A stretch of 64,000 nucleotides of DNA from Flammeovirga pacifica (GTDB lineage Bacteria > Bacteroidota > Bacteroidia > Cytophagales > Flammeovirgaceae): the NCBI RefSeq assembly GCF_000807855.2, contig NZ_JRYR02000001.1:2655285-2719284 (forward strand), read 5' to 3'. This document shows, in pieces, positions 14,614 to 21,925 of the stretch. The position numbers and the translations under genes were made by a program. The notes beneath the pieces were generated by a model. The model ran no database searches. It was given only the letters and a program-made list of their open reading frames with translations, and was not told where the DNA came from. How positions within the stretch are numbered: position 1 is the stretch's first letter; each line of letters begins with the position of its first letter.

Positions 14614-15270
14614 ATGAGTACGACAATAAGAATTGCATTAGTAGACGATCATAAAATGGTAAGAGAAGGTTTAAAATCTTTTCTTGATAAGGATACTTTT
14701 TCTATTGTTGGAGAAGCAAGTAATGGACAAGAAGCACTAACTATGCTAGAAAGTCTACCAATTGATGTATTGGTAACAGACATCACAATGCCTGAAATGG
14801 ATGGGATTACCCTTTGCAAAAAAGTAACGGAACTTTATCCAACTGTCTCCACTCTTGCTCTTACCATGATGAACGAGGGACATAATATTAAGAAGATGCT
14901 TTCGGCTGGGGCAAAAGGATATATTTTAAAAGATTGTACTCAAGAAGAACTAAGAACGGCACTGATTAAAGTAAACGAAGGAGAAAACTATTATTCTTCG
15001 GAAGTTACAAAAACTATCATGCAAGGGTTAACTGCTCAACCTTCCCCAAAACAAAGAGTCACTTCTGAAATTCCATTAACCAATCGTGAAACCGAAATTC
15101 TTCATCTTATTTGTAAAGAATTTACCAATACAGAAATAGCCGAAGAACTGTTTATATCTACAAGAACTGTAGAAACTCATAAAAGAAATTTACTCGAAAA
15201 AACAGGTGTAAAGAACATTGCAGGGCTTGTTTTATATGCCATTGAACGCAAATTATTCAACGATTTATAA
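14614..15270 (+). CDS. LuxR/NarL family response regulator
   Basis: A 218-residue cytoplasmic regulator. Receiver domain 5-120 with acidic pair D11/D12, phospho-acceptor D56 (VLVTDITMPEMDG) and the conserved Lys in GYILKD. LuxR-type HTH about 150-212 (LTNRETEILHLICKEFTNTEIAEELFISTRTVETHKRN). It starts 1 bp after the kinase stop, so they form a cognate pair. Likely targets are the nearby promoters, for example that at 15337, but no binding site can be proven from the sequence. Confidence 0.93.
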   Translation: MSTTIRIALVDDHKMVREGLKSFLDKDTFSIVGEASNGQEALTMLESLPIDVLVTDITMPEMDGITLCKKVTELYPTVSTLALTMMNEGHNIKKMLSAGAKGYILKDCTQEELRTALIKVNEGENYYSSEVTKTIMQGLTAQPSPKQRVTSEIPLTNRETEILHLICKEFTNTEIAEELFISTRTVETHKRNLLEKTGVKNIAGLVLYAIERKLFNDL

Positions 15271-15336
15271 GTCTACGTGTTTCACGTAATTTTTCATGTT
15301 CCGTTTTTCACAGAGTTAATCCTCCTCCCCTCTCTC

Positions 15337-15344
15337 TACATTTG
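15337..15344 (+). promoter_or_regulatory. -7 element upstream of the mini-lipoprotein gene
   Basis: TACATTTG matches TAnnTTTG exactly; no good -33 element is visible, so activation by a regulator such as the adjacent response regulator is plausible. A run of similar words (GTGTTTCACGTAATTTTTC, then CGTTTTTCAC) lies 30-70 bp upstream and could be its site. Confidence 0.45.
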
Positions 15345-15394
15345 TAATATCAAAAGGAGGTTATCTCCACTTTAATAATCATAATAAAAAGAGG

Positions 15395-15544
15395 ATGAAA
15401 AATTTTAAGAATATGTTACTAATTATCGCATTAATCACATCGCTATTTTCTATGAACTCATGTGATACTGAAAATGAAGTGGGTCCAGCGGACGATGAAA
15501 AACCAGAACATCCCGTTACCGATCCTATACCTTCTCCATGGTAG
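15395..15544 (+). CDS. 49-residue lipoprotein-like peptide
   Basis: ATG 15395 follows AAGAGG, a plausible ribosome site. The product has a typical lipoprotein signal (MKNFKNMLLIIALITSLFS then MNSC with Cys23), followed by an acidic, proline-rich 26-residue tail ending PIPSPW. It has its own -7 element 50 bp upstream and lies between the response regulator and the sulfatase. No family is recognised; the short tail suggests a surface tag or simply a vestige. Confidence 0.5.
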   Translation: MKNFKNMLLIIALITSLFSMNSCDTENEVGPADDEKPEHPVTDPIPSPW

Positions 15545-15690
15545 ATTAAAACCAATACTTATTATCATTTTCAAATGTCCCTAGAACAATGTTTTAGGGG
15601 CGATATTCTAAAAATCTGACTCAAAAAGATAAAAGATGAATATTGAATTACAATACGTCTTTATTACCTATAATCATTAGAACTAATTCC

Positions 15691-17217
15691 ATGAAAAAAA
15701 TTCTTCACATTTTGTTGCTACTTTTTGTAGGAACTAATTGTTATGCCGATAAAAAACCAAACATCGTCGTGATCATGACAGACGACGTTGCTCCCCAAGA
15801 CTTGTCCATTTATCATAGAGGTTTAGGAGCAGTGAATACACCAAATATCGATCAAATTGGTGAAGACGGTATGATGTTAACAGACTATTATGCTCACCCA
15901 AGTTGTACTGCAGGAAGGTCAGCATTTTTAACAGGTCAATATCCTGTTAGAACAGGTTTAACATCAGTAGGACAACCAGGATCTAAAGTGGGGTTACAAT
16001 TCGAAGATGTAACCATTGCTGAGTTATTAAAAGACAAAGGATATTCGACGGGACATTTTGGTAAAAGTCACCTTGGAGACCGAAACGAACACCTACCAAC
16101 GGTACATGGATTCGATGAATTTTATGGTTTTCTATATCATTTAAATATGATGGATATGCCAGAACAAGCCGAATTCCCAAAAGATAAAAACTTTGTAGGA
16201 AGACCACGAAATGTTATCTACAGTAAAGCAACAGAAAGAGACGATAAAACCATAGATCCTCGTTGGGGAAAAGTAGGTAAACAAGTTATTGAAGATAAAG
16301 GAGAGTTAGGTAAAATTCGTCAAGAAACATTTGATGATGAAGTATTAGCCTATTCTCAAGAATGGATCACGGATAAAAGCAAAGACAAAGACCCTTTCTT
16401 CTTGTTTTTTAATCCCTCAAGAATGCATCAAGAAATCTATGTAAGTGAGAAGTGGAAAGGTAAAAGTGGGCATAGTACTTATGCAGACGGGTTACTTCAT
16501 TTAGATTATTTAGTAGGAGAACTATTATCAACTTTAGAAGAAATTGGAGAAGCAGATAATACCATTGTTCTATTTACTTCAGATAATGGAGTTAATTTAT
16601 CGCATTGGCCAAGTAGCGGTACGGCATCATTTAGAGGGGAAAAAGGAACCACTTGGGAAGGAGGATATAGAGTACCTATGTTGGTAAAATGGCCTAAGCA
16701 TATTCCTGCTGGCGAGTGGACTGGAGAACTATTTACGTCAGAAGATTGGGTGCCTACATTAATGGCTGCTATTGGCGAAGAAAACATTAAAGAAGAATTA
16801 AAAGAAGGCAAAAGGGTTTATCAAAAAGAATATAAAGTACACATTGATGGTTACAACCAATTGGGTATGCTCACACAAGGTGATAAATCCAATAGAAGGG
16901 AGTTCTTTTACTATGCCGAAAATGAGTTACAAGCCATTAGAGTAGATCATTGGAAAATCTATTTAGCTATTAAAGATGAATGGATAAAGGACTCAGAAAA
17001 ATTACCAGGAGGTATGATTGTTAATTTAAAACTTGATCCTTTTGAAAAATCTATTGATACACCAGGTCATTTCTTATGGATGAAAGAAAAAACTTGGGTA
17101 TTACCTACTATCGCGGCTCCATTAAAAGACTTTGCAGAAAGTATGAAAGCCTTTCCTACTAGACAAAAAGGTACAGGCATTGGAGCTTCAGCAATCATGA
17201 ATCAATTAAGCAAATAA
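15691..17217 (+). CDS. Sulfatase of the arylsulfatase (S1) family
   Basis: A 508-residue exported sulfatase; ATG 15691 directly precedes a signal peptide (KKILHILLLLFVGTNCYA), while the frame upstream adds 16 unneeded codons. Metal-binding N-terminal motif NIVVIMTDDVAP. The signature PSCTAGR carries Cys72, the residue converted to formylglycine in this family, followed by SAFLTGQYPVRTGL. Further sulfatase blocks are GYSTGHFGKSHLGD and LFTSDNG. It hydrolyses sulfate esters, in a marine Bacteroidota probably on algal polysaccharide fragments or small aryl sulfates; the closest subfamily cannot be told. There is no polysaccharide-utilisation SusC/D pair nearby. Confidence 0.92.
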   Translation: MKKILHILLLLFVGTNCYADKKPNIVVIMTDDVAPQDLSIYHRGLGAVNTPNIDQIGEDGMMLTDYYAHPSCTAGRSAFLTGQYPVRTGLTSVGQPGSKVGLQFEDVTIAELLKDKGYSTGHFGKSHLGDRNEHLPTVHGFDEFYGFLYHLNMMDMPEQAEFPKDKNFVGRPRNVIYSKATERDDKTIDPRWGKVGKQVIEDKGELGKIRQETFDDEVLAYSQEWITDKSKDKDPFFLFFNPSRMHQEIYVSEKWKGKSGHSTYADGLLHLDYLVGELLSTLEEIGEADNTIVLFTSDNGVNLSHWPSSGTASFRGEKGTTWEGGYRVPMLVKWPKHIPAGEWTGELFTSEDWVPTLMAAIGEENIKEELKEGKRVYQKEYKVHIDGYNQLGMLTQGDKSNRREFFYYAENELQAIRVDHWKIYLAIKDEWIKDSEKLPGGMIVNLKLDPFEKSIDTPGHFLWMKEKTWVLPTIAAPLKDFAESMKAFPTRQKGTGIGASAIMNQLSK

Positions 17218-17291
17218 GTATTTGATTTTTATTAACAGGGTTAGTTAGAGCGCTAAACTTTGGTTTTGTTTTAGATTATTAGCCAAGGTGT

Positions 17292-17323
17292 AAAGACCGT
17301 TTGATTTTATCATTCGGTCTTTT
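17292..17323. terminator. Terminator between the convergent sulfatase and P-loop kinase genes
   Basis: Arms AAAGACCG and CGGTCTTT with a 15-nt loop, followed by a T-run on the plus strand. It can serve the sulfatase gene and, on the other strand, the minus gene ending at 17325. Confidence 0.75.
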
Positions 17324-17324
17324 T

Positions 17325-17708
17325 TTATAAGATGATGGAAAAACGTTTTGCCATTTGCTTCATCTTCTCCTCAGGCACATCATGTACAGAAGTACTTCCA
17401 TGTCTATTTTCAACTATCAAAGTATTTATTTGATATTCATTTTGATATGCTAAATCAAAATAAGGCTGCATTTCACCTTCTGTTGTGAAAGTGTTGGAAA
17501 CAACAATCAGTTCTTGTCTTCTGCTCATGCACATTTTTGTCATTTCTAAACAAGACTTGTGAGCGTAATCAAGTTTTCGCACATTAAACTCATATTCTCC
17601 AAGGTCGTTCACCATAAAATCATCGGCTTCTATAGAGCCTCCTAACGACTTTGCGATTGTTGATTTACCTGATCCCGGTAATCCTCTAAGTAATAGTAAC
17701 CTACACAT
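17325..17708 (-). CDS. Small P-loop (AAA_33-type) nucleotide kinase-like protein
   Basis: A 127-residue cytoplasmic protein beginning directly with a Walker A motif (LLLRGLPGSGKSTIAKSL), followed by EADDFMVNDLGEY, VSNTFTT and a LIVENRHG segment, as in polynucleotide-kinase-like AAA_33 proteins of the N4BP2 type. It is shorter than usual kinases (~150-180 residues), the lid region being compact. The physiological substrate is unknown. It is transcribed alone, convergent with the sulfatase. Confidence 0.75.
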   Translation of the reverse strand: MCRLLLLRGLPGSGKSTIAKSLGGSIEADDFMVNDLGEYEFNVRKLDYAHKSCLEMTKMCMSRRQELIVVSNTFTTEGEMQPYFDLAYQNEYQINTLIVENRHGSTSVHDVPEEKMKQMAKRFSIIL

Positions 17709-17848
17709 AACTAAAAAATAACATTTAAAACTTATTTATTAAGTATATATCATTTAACTTTAAAATACTAACCGAGTATTTAAGCAGTTGTACTATTGTT
17801 ACAAATTTACCTGCTTATTAATTTATATAACTATTACTTGATCCGTAA

Positions 17849-18106
17849 ATGGTACACTTACAGCACATCACTTTCAACAAATTGAGTATTATTCAAAAGG
17901 CAGAAATCGTACAATATTTCTCCGACCTTTTAAGTACTATCCAAAAGTTCGGTAAAAAAATTGAACTGTATAATTATGATGGTACATACATACAAGTTTT
18001 TTATAAAAGTAATAAACTACATGACAACGAAATAGAATCCATAATGGAATACGATCGTTTGTTACCCTTCTGTCCTATGATAGATTGGAAAAAGTATTTA
18101 AAATAA
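17849..18106 (+). CDS. Hypothetical 85-residue protein
   Basis: No family recognised. The product is soluble, mixed alpha/beta (KAEIVQYFSDLLSTIQKFGKK, then IELYNYDGTYIQVFYK) and ends MIDWKKYLK. The pattern recalls small proteins of about 80-90 residues common in Bacteroidota. It is divergent from the P-loop kinase gene (140-bp AT-rich gap) and followed by a hairpin with arms near 18111-18135 (AGACTG / CAGTCT). Confidence 0.6.
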   Translation: MVHLQHITFNKLSIIQKAEIVQYFSDLLSTIQKFGKKIELYNYDGTYIQVFYKSNKLHDNEIESIMEYDRLLPFCPMIDWKKYLK

Positions 18107-18158
18107 AAAAGACTGCCCTATCGTATAGAACAGTCTCTCATTATTTTTTTAACTCTAC

Positions 18159-19385
18159 TTATTTTTTAGCGACAAGTTCAGCAATTTTGATAATTACATT
18201 CGTTGCTGCTTCCATCGTAGGAACAGGTACATATTCATAACGTGCGTGCATATTATGACCGCCTGCAAAAATGTTCGGGCAAGGTAATCCTTTAAAAGAA
18301 AGTTGAGCACCATCAGTACCACCACGAATAGCTTTTACATCAGGTTCAATATTCAATTCTTTCATCGCTTCCAAGGCAAAATCTACAATATGCATATTAG
18401 GAGCTACCTTCTCCTTCATATTATAATACTGATCTACCATTTCTAGCTTTACACGGTTTTCACCATAATCACTTTGGAATGTTTTTACTAAAGCTTCGAT
18501 GTGTGATTTTCTGCTAAGAAATAAATCGTGATCATGATCTCTAATAATGTATTGCAATTTAGTTTCCTCAACAGAACCATTCATTGTCAACAAGTGAAAG
18601 AAACCTTCGTATTTTTCGGTTGTTTCAGGTGTTTCATTATCAGGAAACTTTGAGGCAAATTTAGCGGCAATATTCATTGAGTTCACCATTTTACCTTTTG
18701 CAGTACCTGGGTGTACATTTTGACCTACAAAAGTGATTTCTGCATAAGCCGCATTAAAGTTTTCGTATTCAAACTCTCCCATAGGGCCACCGTCCATTGT
18801 GTAAGCCCATTCTGCACCAAACTTTTCTACATCAAATAAGTTGGCTCCTTTTCCTACTTCCTCGTCAGGAGTAAAACCTACCTTAATTTCACCGTGCTTA
18901 ATCTCAGGATGCTTGATCAAATAATCCATTGCTTCCATGATTTCTGCTACACCTGCTTTATCATCAGCACCCAATAAAGTTGTACCATCAGTAGTAACGA
19001 TAGTTTGCCCTTTATACGCTTTGATTTCAGGAAATTCTTCTGTGGATAAAACTATATTTTTTTCCTTGTTAAGGACGATATCTTCGCCATTATAATTTTC
19101 CCAAACCTGAGGTTTAACATCTTTACCTGTTAAATCGGGAGTGGTATCTACATGGGCTACAAAACCGATAGTGGGTACTTTTTTATCAATATTAGAAGGT
19201 AAAGTGGCCATAACGTAGCAATTGTCATCAATGCTGACGTCTTTCATTCCCATTTCTTCTAATTCACTTACTAATAATTTAGCTAAATCAAATTGTTTTT
19301 TAGTACTAGGTATTTGCTCTATGCCTGGAACTGATTCGGTATCAATTTTTACATAGCGTAAAAATCTTTCTAATAAGTTTTCCAT
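18159..19385 (-). CDS. pepT: Peptidase T (tripeptidase)
   Basis: A 408-residue dizinc aminotripeptidase of the M20B family, the normal length. It releases the N-terminal residue from tripeptides in the cytoplasm. Metal-site motifs are visible: [35 protein letters not shown] (catalytic EE), [16 protein letters not shown] and, near the C-terminus, [25 protein letters not shown]. It stands alone with an AT-rich gap (19386-19645) to the divergent fabG. Confidence 0.95.
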   Translation of the reverse strand: MENLLERFLRYVKIDTESVPGIEQIPSTKKQFDLAKLLVSELEEMGMKDVSIDDNCYVMATLPSNIDKKVPTIGFVAHVDTTPDLTGKDVKPQVWENYNGEDIVLNKEKNIVLSTEEFPEIKAYKGQTIVTTDGTTLLGADDKAGVAEIMEAMDYLIKHPEIKHGEIKVGFTPDEEVGKGANLFDVEKFGAEWAYTMDGGPMGEFEYENFNAAYAEITFVGQNVHPGTAKGKMVNSMNIAAKFASKFPDNETPETTEKYEGFFHLLTMNGSVEETKLQYIIRDHDHDLFLSRKSHIEALVKTFQSDYGENRVKLEMVDQYYNMKEKVAPNMHIVDFALEAMKELNIEPDVKAIRGGTDGAQLSFKGLPCPNIFAGGHNMHARYEYVPVPTMEAATNVIIKIAELVAKK

Positions 19386-19645
19386 TTATGTTATATGTAT
19401 ATGATTTTAATTGTAGTTAATAATATATCAAATATACAATTATATCGCTTGAATATCATTTTCCTTTTGATAGATAATTAAATACTCTATATGTATTGAA
19501 GATTACTGTTTGATTATAAGTAGTTGACGATAAATAAGTAAAAAAGTTTAATTAATTCGATGATATATGTGAATAAATCTTGGGACTAGCATCTTTTTTG
19601 TAAATTGCAAACTGAAAATTTTTCAACAATTAGAAAACACACACC

Positions 19646-20392
19646 ATGAAACTGCTGGAAGGCAAAAACGTATTGATCACAGGAGCGTCTAAAGGTATTG
19701 GACGTTCAATCGCAATTCGTTGCGCGGAGCATGGCGCAAATATAGGATTCACTTATCTTTCAAGTGTTGAGAAGGGTGAGGCACTAGTAGCTGAATTAGA
19801 GGCTTACGGTATAAAAGCTAAAGGTTACCGTTCTGATGCATCAGATTTATCGGCTGCCGAGCAACTTATCGCAGACTTCACTACTGATTTTGATTCTTTA
19901 GACGGATTAATCAATAATGCAGGAATCACAAAAGATTCTTTATTAATGAGAATGTCAGAAGAACAATTTGATGACGTAATACGTGTCAACTTAAAATCTG
20001 TATTCAATTTAACTAAAGCTTCGACAAGAACTTTCTTGAAACAACGTAGCGGATCTATTGTTAACATGAGTTCTGTTGTTGGTGTATATGGTAACGCTGG
20101 ACAAGCAAATTACGCAGCATCAAAAGCAGGGATTCTAGGTTTTACTCAATCAGTAGCTAAAGAATTAGCGGGTAGAGGTGTTCGTTGTAACGCTGTTGCT
20201 CCTGGTTTTATCGAAACTGAAATGACAGAAACTTTAGATCAAAAAGTGAAAGACGTTTGGTTGGCTGATATTCCAATGAAACGTGGTGGTAGACCTGAAG
20301 AAGTTGCAGATCTTTGTATCTTCTTAATCTCTGACATGTCAACTTACATCACTGCTCAAACTCTTGAGATTCACGGTGGTATGAAGAGCTAA
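19646..20392 (+). CDS. fabG: 3-oxoacyl-[acyl-carrier-protein] reductase
   Basis: A 248-residue short-chain dehydrogenase carrying out the NADPH-dependent reduction step of fatty-acid elongation. Cofactor motif TGASKGIG (12-19), NNAG at 90-93, and catalytic S143, Y156, K160 (NMSSVVG, NYAASK). The C-terminus RGGRPEEVADLCIFLISDMSTYITAQTLEIHGG matches FabG. No other fab gene is adjacent; it is monocistronic, with a terminator at 20422-20454. Confidence 0.92.
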   Translation: MKLLEGKNVLITGASKGIGRSIAIRCAEHGANIGFTYLSSVEKGEALVAELEAYGIKAKGYRSDASDLSAAEQLIADFTTDFDSLDGLINNAGITKDSLLMRMSEEQFDDVIRVNLKSVFNLTKASTRTFLKQRSGSIVNMSSVVGVYGNAGQANYAASKAGILGFTQSVAKELAGRGVRCNAVAPGFIETEMTETLDQKVKDVWLADIPMKRGGRPEEVADLCIFLISDMSTYITAQTLEIHGGMKS

Positions 20393-20421
20393 TTAAACTA
20401 CTTAATTAGTAAAATATATTG

Positions 20422-20454
20422 GGCTTCTCATTTTTATGGGAAGCCTCTTTTTTT
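20422..20454 (+). terminator. Terminator of fabG
   Basis: Arms GGCTTC and GAAGCC around a 12-nt loop, followed by TCTTTTTTT. The following bases 20455-20520 are a palindromic AT-rich tract made of TAATAAGTAATAGCTA-like words with an inverted copy, similar in composition to intergenic tracts near 60930 and 61130. Confidence 0.7.
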
Positions 20455-20522
20455 AAGTAATAAATAATAAGTAATAGCTAATAATTCACTTTACTAGCTA
20501 TTACTTATTTTTCCTTATAAAC

Positions 20523-20553
20523 AAAAAACCTAGGCAGATCAAACTACCTAGGT
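20523..20553 (-). terminator. Terminator of the TonB receptor/lipoprotein operon
   Basis: On the minus strand arms ACCTAGG and CCTAGGT with a 12-nt loop are followed by TTTTTTGT. It lies about 80 bp after the lipoprotein stop. Confidence 0.7.
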
Positions 20554-20630
20554 ACTCGCGATTTGGTGAGCGTGAGTTTTAGTATTAGCTCTTTTTGGGA
20601 AGAGAGAGCTAAATTAAAGTTTATGTTTAA

Positions 20631-21839
20631 TTAGTTACAAGTCTCGCAATCATCAACATATACTACTTCATCTGCTACATTTTCAGCAGTGTAAGCAGAA
20701 ACTGTCAATTTATTATCAAGTACATTGTTGATAGTTACATCGTTTACGATATCAAAACCTACTTTAGCATTTATGATTTTTACGTTTGTGAAGTGACCTT
20801 TAGCTCCTTCACGAACTCTAATTGCTTTAGTTTCGCCATCAATACCTGTAATAGTTACATTGTTAACTCTAGCTTCTGTATAAGGTTCTGCAGAGTTATT
20901 TCTACTGTTATTATCAATTTCAAATCCTTTATCATAAGGTCTTGAAGCATCTTGAATCACCCAAAGGTTTGTCAAAGTACCTTTATAACCATGTGCCCAA
21001 TCAAAAGAATCATCTTCACAACCTACAGAAACTAAATCTGTACCGTTTACTGTACCACCAAACCACTCAAGGCCATCATCTGTACCTTTGAAAGCTTGTA
21101 AGTAAGATAATTCTGTTTTCGAACCCACTGCAGAAAAAGTAAATGCATTGTGCTCAGACTCATCGTTAAATTTATAACCAGAGAATTCTACTCTTACATA
21201 TTTTAAAACACCAGAATCATCATCAGATACTGTACCACCGTACTTTACGCTAGAATCAATTTCTGGAGATGCTTCTCCTTTGCTATCACCATTGTTAATT
21301 GGTGCTCTACCATTAATTAAAAGACCACCCCATTGTTTTGGTTCTTTTACAGTAGATGTAAATACAATCATATTATCTGCAGTACCTTCAGCCATAATTT
21401 TAGCATCTTGAAGTACCATTAAATATGAATCTGTTGATAATGCTTCAATTACAGTACCTGCTGCAATTGTCAATACTTTATTAGCAGGAACTTTAACTGC
21501 TCCAGAGATAGATACATTACCAGACCAACTTAATTGATCATCACTTAATTCGCCTGCAGTAAGTTCTAAATCAAAACCTCCGTTTACAGAAGTTCCTTCG
21601 TAATCTAAACCTTTTGCCCATGCAGGGAAATCGCCAGCACCAGTAGCAGCACCGTTAGAAACAATTTTACCAGCTAATAATGCTTCATCTTCCAATCGAA
21701 GGTCATCACCAGGGTTAACACCAGTAGAATCACCAGGATTTAAATCTACAATGGGTCCTTTTGCGTCATTTGTGTCACATGAAGTGAAAGAAAGTCCAGC
21801 AAGAAGAGCTAAAGCTGCAAATCGTAATTGCTTTTTCAT
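20631..21839 (-). CDS. Surface lipoprotein with parallel beta-helix-like repeats, partner of TonB receptor
   Basis: A 402-residue lipoprotein: signal peptide with lipobox LSFTSC (Cys20), an acidic Pro/Gly-rich linker, then strand-turn repeats typical of a right-handed beta-helix (VLTIAAGTVIEA, IVFTSTVKEPKQWGGLLINGRAPIN, LKYVRVEFSG, DFAWAHGYKG-like LTNLWVIQDA). It ends with DDCETCN, a possible Cys pair. It follows the TonB receptor by 86 bp and probably forms an outer-membrane uptake pair with it, as SusD does with SusC, although it is not SusD-like. The ligand is unknown. Confidence 0.75.
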   Translation of the reverse strand: MKKQLRFAALALLAGLSFTSCDTNDAKGPIVDLNPGDSTGVNPGDDLRLEDEALLAGKIVSNGAATGAGDFPAWAKGLDYEGTSVNGGFDLELTAGELSDDQLSWSGNVSISGAVKVPANKVLTIAAGTVIEALSTDSYLMVLQDAKIMAEGTADNMIVFTSTVKEPKQWGGLLINGRAPINNGDSKGEASPEIDSSVKYGGTVSDDDSGVLKYVRVEFSGYKFNDESEHNAFTFSAVGSKTELSYLQAFKGTDDGLEWFGGTVNGTDLVSVGCEDDSFDWAHGYKGTLTNLWVIQDASRPYDKGFEIDNNSRNNSAEPYTEARVNNVTITGIDGETKAIRVREGAKGHFTNVKIINAKVGFDIVNDVTINNVLDNKLTVSAYTAENVADEVVYVDDCETCN

Positions 21840-21925
21840 GATTAATTGTTGTAATTTGTTTTTGAAAATTTGAATTTGAAAAGAGTGAGCAGAATTTTAT
21901 TCTAATCGCTCTTTTCTTTTTTTAT

